Notes under the pieces: generated by a model | What the model saw: the letters and a program-made list of their open reading frames with translations, nothing else | Databases searched by the model: none | Told to the model about the DNA's origin: nothing | Assembly (NCBI GenBank): GCA_020636105.1 | Contig: JACJYL010000001.1 | Location: 1,550,001 to 1,614,000 of the forward strand | Length of the DNA stretch: 64,000 bases | From: Lewinellaceae bacterium | GTDB taxonomy: Bacteria > Bacteroidota > Bacteroidia > Chitinophagales > Saprospiraceae | Direction: 5' to 3' | Made by a program: the position numbers and the translations under genes | Shown here: one piece after another, positions 17,127 through 27,042 of the stretch | Position numbering within the stretch: position 1 is the first letter of the stretch | How the letters are laid out: every line of letters starts with the position of its first letter

Positions 17127-17178
17127 TTTTAAATTTATATTCAAACCCTTCTCCGGGAAGTTTGATTATTTCTGCCGA

Positions 17179-20100
17179 TTAGTGAGTCACAATAAATTTA
17201 CTTTCCACAGGTTTTTGATTTTCCTGTCTAACGAAGACAGAATACAACCCGTCCGGATAGTTGGAAGTATTGATCAATAAAACACTAACAGGGATTTCAA
17301 CGAACACCATCCTTTCAATAATCTGACCGTAGATGTTGGTTATAAAAACCTCGACCTTTTCTTGCCTGTCAAACCCTTCAAATCCCAAATAGATAATGTC
17401 ATTGGCAGGATTTGGCGCGAGCTTGATTTTACCATTATTTAAGGTAAGGGTCTCTGGTACTGAACCTTCGGCGACGTCAAAGTGGGTTTCGCTATTTTCC
17501 CCGTACTTTTTCATACATTCGATGGTAATGGTACAATAGGTTTCACAGCCGTTAACATCCGTAACCGTAACCCCAAATGTCATAGGGGTTAATCCTGAAA
17601 TATAGGTTACGGTTTCCGTCCAGAAACCAGCGGTGATGATCCCGTCACAATCAATCAGCGACCAGTCATAAGTATAGGGTCCAAAGCCACCTTCTACTAC
17701 TACCGTTAACGTATTATTGAAACTCTGGCAGTAAATATAATCAGGCGCATCAGGGAAACTGCAACTAATTTCAGTTTCCAGTAAGGTAATAGTCTGGGTC
17801 TCTACTGCTGTATTTCCACAGGCATCCACCGCTTTCCACGTTCTGATAACGATCGTTTTTATTGGAGAAATAACTATGGTGTCAACAGTCATACCAAACT
17901 CCAGGTCACTGCAATTGTCAAAAGCGGCAACATCATCTGCAACAGGTAATGGTCCTTCATAACAGTACAATGTCAGATCATCAGGTACAAAGAAGATGCC
18001 TGGAGCATCAATATCCTTCGTTTCGAAAGTTAATGTTATACTGGTACTGTTGCCACAAACATCTGTGGCTGTCCAAGTATAATTATATTTTTCGAAATAC
18101 CCAAGGATCGAACAATCTCCTGAGTTGAGTAACACAATATCCAGTTGAATATCAATGTCATCGGTGCAATTGTCCGTAGCGGTGATGTCGGTAGCGAGGA
18201 AGTTCAGATCAATGCAATCAAAGGATAGAAGGTCTCCATCAACGGCACCAGCTAAATCCGGGTGATTGAAACTAATTTGCGGTGCCTCACTATCTTCATT
18301 GAAGAAGTACTGTGATTCAGAGGTTGCATTACCACACGCATCGGTTGCTGTCCATGTTCTGACAGTCGTTGACCCACAAGGCCCATTTTCAATCGTTTCC
18401 GTAAGGGTGATTTGTGGGGCTGTTCCGGAACATTCGTCATAAGCCGTTACATCGGGTAACTCGCCTGGAAGTCCGCATGCATCATCAGGGACGTCAACTA
18501 GCACCGGCCCGGTATTGTCATTGAAATGAATTACCTGGTCAAATGTAGTTGAATTACCACATTCATCCGTTGCCGTCCAAACTCTTACGAGTGGTGTACC
18601 ATCAGAGCAGAGATCATAGTCTGCATTTTGCGTCACTTCTACAGTCACTTCAGAACAACCATCTTCTGCGGTGAGTTCAGGTAGAGCCTCGTTACAGGAG
18701 AGGTAAAGTACAGCAACGGCATTGAGAAATACAGGAGCTTCAGTATCCACTATGTTAACCACATATTGGAGGATTGTATGGTTTCCACACCCATCCTTAG
18801 CTTCGATAACCATTTTATACTGCTTCAAATAACCGTCTGTAATGCAATCTCCCTCTGACATCAACTCGTAGGATAGATTTACGAACATTCCGATGGAACA
18901 ATCATCTGTCAGTTCAATGTAAGACTCAAGGTCAGGTACCAAGGAAGTATTATTGCAATTTGCTTTAAGGAGCACTGTTCCTCCGTCAGGAACGCCATCA
19001 AAGGCCTCGTGACTGATGGAAATCGTTGGTCCTGTTTCATCACCAATGATGATCAACTGCACTGCGGTACTCGTGTTGCCACAGTCATCCGTTGCAATCC
19101 AATGCCTTTCAATAACATTTCCGTCGTCGCAGGCTTCCATTGGAAACTCAACGAATTCAATAACAACGGTACTACAATGGTCAATGGCTTTGGCTAGACC
19201 TGCCGCGGGTATATTGCCGAGGCTCGTACAAACATTCGTCGGAATGAATGTGAATACTGGCGGCGTATTATCAACGGCCAAAATCGTCAGGGAAAATACA
19301 GCGCTATTACCACAATCATCGGTTGCAGTCCATGTTGTTATTACCTTGGTGAACCACCCGTCTGCATCGCAATTCCCGCTGTTGAAAATTTGAAAATCAT
19401 AAGTGACTTCAGGGGAGTAATCGCAATTATCAATTCCAAAGGCTGCTCCTTCATTGAACAGGTAAGTATTCAGGTCGTCACAATCGACGTAGATCACCTG
19501 CCCATTGGTATAGCCTTCCATTTCAGGTTCGTGGAAATATATTGTCGGAGGCTCCTCGTCAATCAAATGGATGGTCTGAGTATAAGTAGAAGCGTTTCCA
19601 CAATAATCAGTAGCGGTCCAGACACGTATAATAAAGACTTCTCCTGCACATTCTCCCGGCAACTCCGAATCGACGAAAGTCAATTCCACATTTGAGCAAT
19701 TATCAGTGGCTTCCACCATGTCAAAATATGGAATGTCATAACAAGTACCGACAAGATCTCCAGGGGTATTGGTAAATATCGGTGGTGTTTCATCAATAAC
19801 GGTCATTGTGAATGAATACTCAGCGCTATTACCACACGCATCGGTGGCTATCCACATAAGTTTCCAGCGACTAACGAAACCAAGATAAACGCCATCTTCC
19901 ACACAACCTTCTTCGACCAAAACTTCCGTCATCGTAATCGTTACGGAGGAACATTCATCAGTAGCTGTCACATCATTTTCATCGAAAATAAATGGATCCC
20001 AATCCGGATCAAGAATCTGACATTCTACCGTAATATTACTTCCGTTTGGAATGTTTACCAGATCAGGATGTACAGGCAGAATAACCGGAGGTGTATTATC

Positions 20101-23100
20101 TGTAACTTTGATATTTTGTACACAAGAGCCTGTATTATTACAATTATCTGTGGCAGTCCAGGTCCTGTGGATCTCAAATTCACCTTCACAGTCTCCATTA
20201 ACAATCACGTCGGTATAGGTAGCTGCCAGTCCGGAAGTACAATAGTCAGTTACAGTGGGCCATCCACCTGTATTGGAAGGATTTGTAGATGCTGTACATT
20301 CAATGGCAATATCTGCAGGACAGGTGAGAACAGGTAGTACATCATCCTCTTGCCAGGTAACCGTTACATAACAAAGCCCGGATTCATTACCACATTGATC
20401 AACGGCTTTGTACCTATAGGTTTGCGAATATTCACATCCATTCACAATGATATCAGCATTCCCTACGACTACAACTTCAGCACTGCAGTTATCTGATGCT
20501 GTCACAGTACCGTTTTCGATGAGATTCTGAGCTGTTGGAATTGTTCCAGGGTTACATCCCAGGGGTTCAACAATACCACACACTATTTCAGGAGCATCTG
20601 TATCTTCTGTCCAGCTTACCATAATATTGCATTGTTCAAGTGCCATATTACCGCAGTCATCAAATGCTGTAAATTTGTAAGTTTGGTTGAAACTGCATTC
20701 ACTATTTGCAACAGGTGCATCCAATAAAATTATGGTATAATTACAATTATCACTTACAGAAACATAGTTGTCCATAATAAACTGAACACTTGGCAGCGAA
20801 GTCGGGTTACATCCCAAATCAAGGGTAGTTTCACCATCACCATTACCACATGTTATTACCGGGGCTTCATCATCTGCTGTTACAGTGAAAGTAGCTGAAC
20901 AATTCACATCTGGATTACAAAGATCATTCGTTGCTGAAAAATCTATTGTAACACTACCGCCACAAGTAAGCGGTGCTGAGAACTGCGTCAAATCCGTTAC
21001 CACTGCATCACAGCCAGGGCTCGTCACTATAAATTGATTGCGCCATGAAAGGAAGGCGGCATCTACATCTGCCTGACTCATACAAGAACCTATCGTCATA
21101 TCGCCTGGGCAACTCACGGCCAAAGCCGGTGCATCTGTTATGGTAAACGTCGCGGAACAATTCACATCTGGATTACAAAGATCATTCGTCGCAGCAAATA
21201 CTATCGTCACACTTCCTCCACAGATTTGGGGTGCTGAGAACTGCGTCAAATCCGTAAATGTTGGATTACCACAACCAAGGCTCGTTACTACAAACTGATT
21301 GCGCCATGCAAGGAACGCGGCATCTACATCAGCCTGGCTCATACAAGAACCTATCGTCATATCGCCTGGACAACTCACGGCCAAAGCGGGTGCTTCTGTT
21401 ATGGGAAAAGTCGCGGAACAACTCACATCTGGTTGACATGAATCATTCGTTGCAGCATATACTATTGTTACACTTCCTCCACAGGATTGTGGTGGTGCGA
21501 ACTGCGTCAGGTCCGTTACTGTTGGATTACTACAACCAGAGCTCGTTACTACAAACTGATTGCGCCATACAAGGAAGGCGGCATCTACGTCTGTCTGGCT
21601 CATACAAGAACCTATCGTCATATCACCTGGACAACTCACTGCCAAAGCCGGTGCATCTGTTATGGTAAACGTCGCGAAACAATTTACATCTGGATTACAA
21701 AGATCATTCGTTGCAGCATATACTATCGTCACACTTCCTCCACAGTTTTGCGGAGCTGCGAACTGCGTCAGATCCGTTACTGTTGGATTGCTACAACCAG
21801 AGCTCGTGACTACAAACTGATTGCGCCATGCAAGGAACGCGGCATCTACATCAGCCTGGCTCATACAGGAACCTATCGTCATATCACCTGGACAACTCAC
21901 TGTCAAAGCAGGTGCATCTGTTACGGTAAACGTCGAGGAACAACTCACGTCTGGTTGACATAGATCATTCGTTGCTGCATATACTATTGTTACACTTCCT
22001 CCACAGGATTGCGGTGATAAAAACTGCGTCAGATCCGTAGCTGTTGGGGCACAACCAGAGCTCGTTATCACAAATTTATTGCGCCATGCAAGGAAGGCGG
22101 CATCTACGTCTGTCTGGCTCATACAAGAACCTATCGTCATATCGCCTGGACAACTCACTGTCAAAGCTGGTGCATCTGTTACGGTAAACGTCGCGGAACA
22201 ATTTACATCTGGATTACAAAGATCATTCGTTGCTAAAAAATCTATTGTTACACTTCCTCCACAGATTTGGGGTGGTGCGAACTGCGTCAGATCCGTTACT
22301 GTTGGATTACTACAACCAGAGCTCGTTACTACAAACTGATTGCGCCATGCAAGGAAGGCGGCATCTACGTCTGTCTGGCTCATACAGGAACCTATCGTCA
22401 TATCACCTGGACAACTCACTGCCAAAGCCGGTGCATCTGTTACGGTAAACGTCGCGGAACAACTCACATCTGGTTGACATGAATCATTCGTCGCAGCATA
22501 TACTATCGTCACACTTCCTCCACAGTTTTGCGGAGCTGCGAACTGCGTCAGATCCGATACTGTTGGAGCAGATCCAGGGCTCGTTACTATAAATTGGTTG
22601 CGCCATGCAAGGAAGGCGGCATTTACGTCTGTCTGGCTCAAACAAGAACCTATCGTCAAATCGCCAGGACAACTCACTGCCAAAGCGGGTGCTTCTGTTA
22701 CTAATATGTGATTTGAAGTCACGCTTCCACAACCAGTTGTATTGGTTACAAAATAGTCACCGGCTGTAGTTACGGTTATGGATGGTGTTGTCGATCCGTC
22801 ACTCCAGGTTCCTCCATTATTACCAGAAAGGATAACATTATCCCCTGCACATAATATTGTTGAGCCGCCCGCCGAAATTATTGATGCGGTTGGCTCCATT
22901 TCTGCGGTGACCATATTATTATGTAAGGAAATAGCGCCTGCAGTGGAAAGACCCCTGCCAAAAAGAGAGGAACCTTCCAATAAGCTGATCGCTCCATTAG
23001 CAATTACAGTACCCCTGAAAACTGAAAAATCGCCTAATTCGAATGCTCCATTGACTCGCCAATAAACATTGCATAAAGAGGCTGAATTAATCAAAAAAAC

Positions 23101-23574
23101 GTTTGAGAATGTGCTTGTCGATAAAGCGCCATCTATTATGAAAATAAATATAGCGTTTGGATCACCTTCCCCATCTAAAGTTAAATTTCCATTTAAAGTT
23201 GAGGCAGCTCCCAGACAGTAAATATTCGGGGTAAGCACCTGGTTGTTTCCTAATGTAGTTCCCAGAACAGACCCGCAGGTAAGTGTGCTTAATTCGCCAA
23301 ATGCAATAGCTACATCTATAGCAGCTTGGGCCGAAACAGCATCTGTCACATGGATTTGTCCAATTATTATTCCCGGAGGAAAGTCGTTAAATGCTCCTCC
23401 ATTTGTGCCAACATCGCCTGTTACCAATGTTGGTCCGGTATTACTAACTTCTCCCGCAGCAGTAAATATGGCAAAACTGGAAGTAGCCCCTAAATTAGGA
23501 GCCTGTGCAAAATTTAGAATTGAAATTAAAAGCAATAAAACTGTGGTTAATGCTTTTAGTAAATTTTTTTTCAT
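17179..23574 (-). CDS. Giant surface protein: DUF3494 adhesin head, seven tandem repeats, T9SS tail
   Basis: The 2131-residue protein has a signal peptide ending FAQA (1-24), then a DUF3494 ice-binding-type beta-helix (about 27-225: GATSSFAIFTAAGEVSNTG, VTGDVGTNGG, NVYWRVNGAFELGD). Residues 295-900 are seven repeats of 86-87 residues, each beginning APALAVSCPGDMTIGSC and ending CSATFTVTD. About thirteen HYR/Ig-like modules follow, recognisable by CGN...W(T/K)ATD and SxPP or EAPxI. The end is a T9SS type A sorting domain (APNPANDIIYLGFEG ... YPDGLYSVFVRQ). DUF3494 proteins bind ice or act as adhesins; the cysteine-rich stalk and length favour an adhesin. The repeats are close to identical and could vary in number. 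It is convergent with the EAD11 gene. Confidence 0.9.
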   Translation of the reverse strand: MKKNLLKALTTVLLLLISILNFAQAPNLGATSSFAIFTAAGEVSNTGPTLVTGDVGTNGGAFNDFPPGIIIGQIHVTDAVSAQAAIDVAIAFGELSTLTCGSVLGTTLGNNQVLTPNIYCLGAASTLNGNLTLDGEGDPNAIFIFIIDGALSTSTFSNVFLINSASLCNVYWRVNGAFELGDFSVFRGTVIANGAISLLEGSSLFGRGLSTAGAISLHNNMVTAEMEPTASIISAGGSTILCAGDNVILSGNNGGTWSDGSTTPSITVTTAGDYFVTNTTGCGSVTSNHILVTEAPALAVSCPGDLTIGSCLSQTDVNAAFLAWRNQFIVTSPGSAPTVSDLTQFAAPQNCGGSVTIVYAATNDSCQPDVSCSATFTVTDAPALAVSCPGDMTIGSCMSQTDVDAAFLAWRNQFVVTSSGCSNPTVTDLTQFAPPQICGGSVTIDFLATNDLCNPDVNCSATFTVTDAPALTVSCPGDMTIGSCMSQTDVDAAFLAWRNKFVITSSGCAPTATDLTQFLSPQSCGGSVTIVYAATNDLCQPDVSCSSTFTVTDAPALTVSCPGDMTIGSCMSQADVDAAFLAWRNQFVVTSSGCSNPTVTDLTQFAAPQNCGGSVTIVYAATNDLCNPDVNCFATFTITDAPALAVSCPGDMTIGSCMSQTDVDAAFLVWRNQFVVTSSGCSNPTVTDLTQFAPPQSCGGSVTIVYAATNDSCQPDVSCSATFPITEAPALAVSCPGDMTIGSCMSQADVDAAFLAWRNQFVVTSLGCGNPTFTDLTQFSAPQICGGSVTIVFAATNDLCNPDVNCSATFTITDAPALAVSCPGDMTIGSCMSQADVDAAFLSWRNQFIVTSPGCDAVVTDLTQFSAPLTCGGSVTIDFSATNDLCNPDVNCSATFTVTADDEAPVITCGNGDGETTLDLGCNPTSLPSVQFIMDNYVSVSDNCNYTIILLDAPVANSECSFNQTYKFTAFDDCGNMALEQCNIMVSWTEDTDAPEIVCGIVEPLGCNPGTIPTAQNLIENGTVTASDNCSAEVVVVGNADIIVNGCEYSQTYRYKAVDQCGNESGLCYVTVTWQEDDVLPVLTCPADIAIECTASTNPSNTGGWPTVTDYCTSGLAATYTDVIVNGDCEGEFEIHRTWTATDNCNNTGSCVQNIKVTDNTPPVILPVHPDLVNIPNGSNITVECQILDPDWDPFIFDENDVTATDECSSVTITMTEVLVEEGCVEDGVYLGFVSRWKLMWIATDACGNSAEYSFTMTVIDETPPIFTNTPGDLVGTCYDIPYFDMVEATDNCSNVELTFVDSELPGECAGEVFIIRVWTATDYCGNASTYTQTIHLIDEEPPTIYFHEPEMEGYTNGQVIYVDCDDLNTYLFNEGAAFGIDNCDYSPEVTYDFQIFNSGNCDADGWFTKVITTWTATDDCGNSAVFSLTILAVDNTPPVFTFIPTNVCTSLGNIPAAGLAKAIDHCSTVVIEFVEFPMEACDDGNVIERHWIATDDCGNTSTAVQLIIIGDETGPTISISHEAFDGVPDGGTVLLKANCNNTSLVPDLESYIELTDDCSIGMFVNLSYELMSEGDCITDGYLKQYKMVIEAKDGCGNHTILQYVVNIVDTEAPVFLNAVAVLYLSCNEALPELTAEDGCSEVTVEVTQNADYDLCSDGTPLVRVWTATDECGNSTTFDQVIHFNDNTGPVLVDVPDDACGLPGELPDVTAYDECSGTAPQITLTETIENGPCGSTTVRTWTATDACGNATSESQYFFNEDSEAPQISFNHPDLAGAVDGDLLSFDCIDLNFLATDITATDNCTDDIDIQLDIVLLNSGDCSILGYFEKYNYTWTATDVCGNSTSITLTFETKDIDAPGIFFVPDDLTLYCYEGPLPVADDVAAFDNCSDLEFGMTVDTIVISPIKTIVIRTWKAVDACGNTAVETQTITLLETEISCSFPDAPDYIYCQSFNNTLTVVVEGGFGPYTYDWSLIDCDGIITAGFWTETVTYISGLTPMTFGVTVTDVNGCETYCTITIECMKKYGENSETHFDVAEGSVPETLTLNNGKIKLAPNPANDIIYLGFEGFDRQEKVEVFITNIYGQIIERMVFVEIPVSVLLINTSNYPDGLYSVFVRQENQKPVESKFIVTH
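20875..22692. repeat. Seven tandem 258-261 bp repeats inside the DUF3494 adhesin gene
   Basis: Seven in-frame units (residues 295-900) differ at only a few positions, mainly SNP/AP indels after SSGC and LCNPDVN versus SCQPDVS. The two variants of the C-terminal part (NDLCNPDVNC and NDSCQPDVSC or NDLCQPDVSC) alternate irregularly, which suggests recombination or gene conversion between units. Confidence 0.95.
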
Positions 23575-24181
23575 GATTAAATATTTTAAATTAAGAGGGA
23601 ATCGAACAAAACATGAAAGAATTGTCTCAATACAAAGTTGTATACTTCTGTGATGTAGAGTGTTATATAATGTTTAAAATAAGTTACATAATTCCCACAT
23701 ATGGGGGAAAAAATTGCGAAATAAGGTGAGTTCGGCCTATGGACTTAAGAGCATGTTGCTCGACAAAAGAATATAGATGCTGAAAGGGTTCGATATTGCA
23801 CCATTTGGTAGAATAGCGGATCAATCAGATTCTTTGCTCTCCTTTGAAAAATTTGGTTGGTAAATCCTACTAAAGCCAACACATAGTATCGTCAATACGG
23901 GTTCCGGGGTTTTCGAAGGCTTGTGGTTCGGAAAAGAAGTCTGCGTAAACGGGTAGGGAATATCCTTAGAAGGATGAATTCAAATCTTCGCAGGCAAGAT
24001 ATGGGTACAGGCAAAAGGTGTCTCCTGGTAGAAGCAAAAAAAAACAGGAGCAGAGCAGTTTTACCTGCCCCGCTCCGTTTCAACCTAAGGATTCAAGAAA
24101 ATCTATAGCGGAAGGATTTCTCCGCCTTATTATGTAGTTTTACTCTTAATATTTAGCGGGTCATAAAACACTGCATGAGAA
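23575..24181. other. 600-base intergenic region with two hairpins, no gene supported
   Basis: No protein with family resemblance is seen. GGAGCAGAGCAG at 24047-24058 can pair with CTGCCCCGCTCC at 24065-24076, allowing internal mismatches, and GCGGAAGGATTTCTCCGC (24109-24125) is a short hairpin past the end of the next leftward gene, a plausible terminator. A basic open frame at 23923-24108 (Arg/Lys-rich) has no recognisable match. A small RNA is possible but not shown. Confidence 0.4.
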
Positions 24182-24400
24182 TTAAGGGCGAAGGGCAACT
24201 TCGTCGTTTTTGTCTTTTGCCTGATCGGAATTTTGCTCCCAGCCCAGGAGGCTTTTCACTTTATCGGGAACCAGATCAGCCACAGAACCCTTTCCATAAG
24301 AGGAAATTCCGCCGATCAGAATTACATGAAGGGCAACAGTCAAAAAAAATGCTTTGGTCTTATTGATACGGGCGGCTCTTTCGAATTTGTCATTTGTCAT
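24182..24400 (-). CDS. Small single-helix membrane protein, function unknown
   Basis: The 72-residue product is MTNDKFERAARINKTKAFF, then a hydrophobic helix (17-35, FFLTVALHVILIGGISSYG) and a charged tail with DLVPDKVKSLLG and QAKDKNDEVAL. The composition (basic N-terminus, one helix, amphipathic tail) reads as a real small protein rather than a shadow frame. It is divergent from the YggS gene, 110 bases away. I do not recognise a family. A role cannot be given. Confidence 0.6.
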   Translation of the reverse strand: MTNDKFERAARINKTKAFFLTVALHVILIGGISSYGKGSVADLVPDKVKSLLGWEQNSDQAKDKNDEVALRP

Positions 24401-24510
24401 GGTCTGATTTTTTTTTCGTATTGGTTAATACGCAATGGACTAAAAACTTGATCCTTAAAACGGGAGAAAAATCTCGATATTTTAATAGATTTGTTAAAAT
24501 CCTTATAAAA

Positions 24511-25164
24511 ATGTTCAACACTATAATTGCAGCACTAAAACCCTATCAGGCCAAACTTGTCGCCGTTTCCAAAACAAAGTCCGAAAAAGAGATCATGAAG
24601 CTGTATGATCAGGGACAAAGGATCTTTGGTGAAAACCGTGTCCAGGAACTTTTACAAAAGACTGAAAACCTTCCGAAAGACATCGAATGGCACGAAATTG
24701 GCCATCTTCAGACCAACAAAATCAGCTATATCGCCCCTTTCATTGACACCGTTCACGCCGTGGACAGTTTAAAAGTCCTGAAAGAAATTAACAAAGAGGC
24801 GCAAAAACACCTCCGGGTCATCAAATGCTTACTTCAATTCAAAATTGCCCAGGAAGAAACAAAATTCGGGCTTGACGAAGCGGAAGGCAATGCCATTTTG
24901 CTTTTCCTTAAAGAAAATCCCATGGAGCATGTTCGCATCGTTGGGGTGATGGGGATGGCTACTTTCACAGATGATATGGAACAAGTAAGGCAGGAGTTCA
25001 AAAAGCTTAAGGGCATTTTTGACCAACTCAAGGCAAATTGGTTTGCCGGGGACGAAGCATTTTGTGAAATTTCGATGGGCATGTCAGGCGATTATGAAAT
25101 TGCCCTGGAGGAGGGAGCTACCATGGTGAGGATCGGTACGCTGCTGTTTGGCGAAAGGGAATAA
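24511..25164 (+). CDS. yggS: YggS/PLPBP family pyridoxal phosphate homeostasis protein
   Basis: The 217-residue protein is the single-domain PLP-binding barrel of the YggS/PROSC family. KLVAVSKTKSEKEI near the start carries the PLP lysine (SK), and the family sequences GENRVQELLQK, WHEIGHLQTNK, VHAVDSLK and SMGMSGDYEIALEEGATMVRIGTLLFG are all present. The family has no known enzymatic activity and controls free PLP and amino acid balance. The frame opens earlier at 24394, but the extra 39 residues are unlike the family, and the ATG at 24511 gives the normal length. The dispersed element begins 2 bases after its stop. Confidence 0.93.
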   Translation: MFNTIIAALKPYQAKLVAVSKTKSEKEIMKLYDQGQRIFGENRVQELLQKTENLPKDIEWHEIGHLQTNKISYIAPFIDTVHAVDSLKVLKEINKEAQKHLRVIKCLLQFKIAQEETKFGLDEAEGNAILLFLKENPMEHVRIVGVMGMATFTDDMEQVRQEFKKLKGIFDQLKANWFAGDEAFCEISMGMSGDYEIALEEGATMVRIGTLLFGERE

Positions 25165-25166
25165 AA

Positions 25167-25457
25167 CATGAGGCATCCCGAATTTTCAAAAACTGTCTGA
25201 AATAGAAATTTTTTGATTATTTGAAGTATTTTTTAAATGTAAAACCTGCCTGCTGACGCAGGAAGGCAGGTGTAAAAGTGAGTGGGCAAAAGGTTTGGGT
25301 TTTGGAAAAAAGTCATTTTTTGTCGCAAAACACCTAACCCACGACCCAAACACTTCTAAATTTTGCGGTTACTTGTTTTAAATTTTGCGGTTTATTTCTT
25401 TTGTGAAATAAAAATCCCGAATTTAATCTGATTAGATGAAATTCGGGATGACTCATG
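25167..25457. repeat. Dispersed palindromic element, copy A (291 bp)
   Basis: The element runs from CATGAGGCATCCCGAATTT to AAATTCGGGATGACTCATG, near-perfect inverted ends. Its interior is almost base-for-base the same as 56553-56921: TTCAAAAACTGTCTGAAATAG, GAAGTATTTTTTAAATG, one REP-like hairpin (25244-25271), GTGAGTGGGCAAAAGG, CATTTTTTGTCGCAAAA and TTTTGCGGTT. No open frame of note occurs in it. The right end is a strong hairpin (TCCCGAATTTAATCT/AGATGAAATTCGGGA). It lies between the convergent yggS and outer-membrane protein genes. Confidence 0.93.
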
Positions 25458-25478
25458 ATTATTATCATTTAAACTCGA

Positions 25479-26006
25479 TTAAAACCTATATCCCATCCCT
25501 ATCGTAAGGGAAGGCATGGCTTCACCGTTTTCAGATTCGACTCCTAGCCCTACGGAAGTACTCAGCATCAAATGCTCGGTGAAGTTTGCCTGGAATCCCA
25601 AAACCCCTCCAAATCCGAAAACGGAATCCTCTCCGGGAGTGGGGAAAGACACCCGTTCATTGCCCTGCTTTAAAACAGATGAAAAATTGGAATAGGACAT
25701 CCTGGCTCCTACAAAAAACCCTTTTAACCCTTGCCTCGGAAAAAATCTGATTTCAGGTTCAAATTTCAAGGACCGTGTAATGATATCCGAATTCACGGCA
25801 ATTACCTGATGATCTTTGAGATATCCGATATTGAGATTTAAGCTAAAGTGGTTTCCCATATTGGCCTCCACCGAAGCGTTCGGTCCGAAAAACGTTTCCC
25901 CTATATGAGGATAAAAAACGCCCTGGTACCCGAGTCGTACATTACTTTGGGCGAAAACAGTAAAAGAGAGCAGCGAAAAAAGGGTAATTAAAAAAAAGTT
26001 TTTCAT
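25479..26006 (-). CDS. Small outer-membrane beta-barrel protein
   Basis: The 175-residue protein has a signal peptide (MKNFFLITLFSLLSFTVFAQ) and eight or so amphipathic strands: VRLGYQGVF, ASVEANMGNHFSLNLNIGYL, LKFEPEIRFFP, GFFVGARMSYS, GFGGVLGFQANFTEHLMLSTSVGLGVE, and LTIGMGYRF, ending with Phe as barrel proteins usually do. It matches the small OmpA/OmpX-like outer-membrane barrels common in Bacteroidota. The function is unknown; an adhesion or structural role is possible. It is a single gene, with a 212-base region upstream. Confidence 0.8.
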   Translation of the reverse strand: MKNFFLITLFSLLSFTVFAQSNVRLGYQGVFYPHIGETFFGPNASVEANMGNHFSLNLNIGYLKDHQVIAVNSDIITRSLKFEPEIRFFPRQGLKGFFVGARMSYSNFSSVLKQGNERVSFPTPGEDSVFGFGGVLGFQANFTEHLMLSTSVGLGVESENGEAMPSLTIGMGYRF

Positions 26007-26218
26007 GATCAGAAGTTTTAGGTGATTTAGTATTTAGTCCGAAAATAAGCGGATTTACCCTTTCTTTCAAAAAAAATTACCGGAATAACAATAGATTAAC
26101 TGAAACGTTAAGGAAATGAAAAAGAGCAATACGGACGTTTGATAAAATCAAATATCCAACCTTTTTTATCTAAAAGGGGTCTTACGGGTTAGGAAGCATC
26201 ACAACAAAATTAATTAGA

Positions 26219-26932
26219 ATGAGATACCTCTTTTTTTTCATCTTAGCTGTATTTATTAGCTCCTGTACCAAATTGTCAACGGAAACATTTGTTCCCACGG
26301 ATACTTTGACCGTGTTCAACGATAATCCCATCATGTTTTGTGGGTTGGAAGTGGGGCAAAAAAGTGCCTATGTATTACTCCAGGGAAACCAATATTTTAA
26401 TAACCAGGCCAATGATGATTACCAATATCTCCATGATACATTAATCGCAGAAATTGTAGCACAAGATGAAAATGGTTTTTTGGTAAAGGAATACCTGACC
26501 CCGGGTTCTGATCCATTACCTGATGGCGTTTATTATATGGCTGATAGTACCTACCAGTACTATTTAAAAACCCACCTCGACTCCATCAAAATTTATCACC
26601 CTGAAGCTGAATATGGCATCCTGAGTTTACTCTACTGGCACAACGATCAGACTCTGGCACTTAGCAACTTCACCAACCAGGAGGCAGATATTGTGGGCTG
26701 GAAAACTTCCCTTTCTTATTGTGAATGTGATCAAACGGCTTATGACCCTTTTTATGAACTGTTTGGTACCCCCTACGAAAACCTAAACATCTCTATCCTG
26801 AATGCTTTCATGCAGGTAGATGGGCCTGGTTCCACCTACATCTATTCTAATTTAAATGGCATGATCCGCACCTCACACTACGGCTGGTGGACACAAAGTG
26901 GTTTTGGCTGGGATTTGTTGGGCAGTGAATGA
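26219..26932 (+). CDS. Hypothetical lipoprotein
   Basis: The 237-residue protein has a lipoprotein signal (MRYLFFFILAVFISSC, lipid Cys16). The rest is a soluble, Tyr- and Asp-rich domain with segments CGLEVGQKSAYVLLQGNQYF and SLSYCECDQTAYDPFYELFG; the two Cys in CEC may form a disulfide. I do not recognise a family. It is expected to be attached to the inner or outer membrane facing the periplasm. It is convergent with the SusD gene and separated from it by a hairpin terminator. Confidence 0.7.
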   Translation: MRYLFFFILAVFISSCTKLSTETFVPTDTLTVFNDNPIMFCGLEVGQKSAYVLLQGNQYFNNQANDDYQYLHDTLIAEIVAQDENGFLVKEYLTPGSDPLPDGVYYMADSTYQYYLKTHLDSIKIYHPEAEYGILSLLYWHNDQTLALSNFTNQEADIVGWKTSLSYCECDQTAYDPFYELFGTPYENLNISILNAFMQVDGPGSTYIYSNLNGMIRTSHYGWWTQSGFGWDLLGSE

Positions 26933-26963
26933 TATTTAATGTTGTAAAATAAAGAATCGAAAA

Positions 26964-27020
26964 AAGAGCCGTGAATACACAAATCGTTTTTATTAAATTA
27001 TTCGTGCATTCACAGCTCTT
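26964..27020. terminator. Bidirectional terminator between lipoprotein and susD genes
   Basis: The arms AAGAGCCGTGAATACAC (26964-26980) and GTGCATTCACAGCTCTT (27004-27020) pair over 15 of 17 positions with a 23-base loop, preceded by A-rich and followed by T-containing sequence. It sits between convergent genes. Confidence 0.65.
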
Positions 27021-27042
27021 GTTGATTTTTAATGGACGGAAA

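Noticed and set aside
21258..22482. Overlapping open frames on the + strand across the adhesin repeats
   Set aside because: They are antisense shadows of the repeat array, repeated because the DNA is repeated, and show no family features.
20875..22692. Repeats resembling a CRISPR array
   Set aside because: The units are about 260 bases, in frame and code for an adhesin module; there are no short spacers.
23923..24108. Arg/Lys-rich open frame of 61 codons
   Set aside because: No family resemblance, low-complexity basic composition and an antisense frame of similar length; not supportable as a gene.
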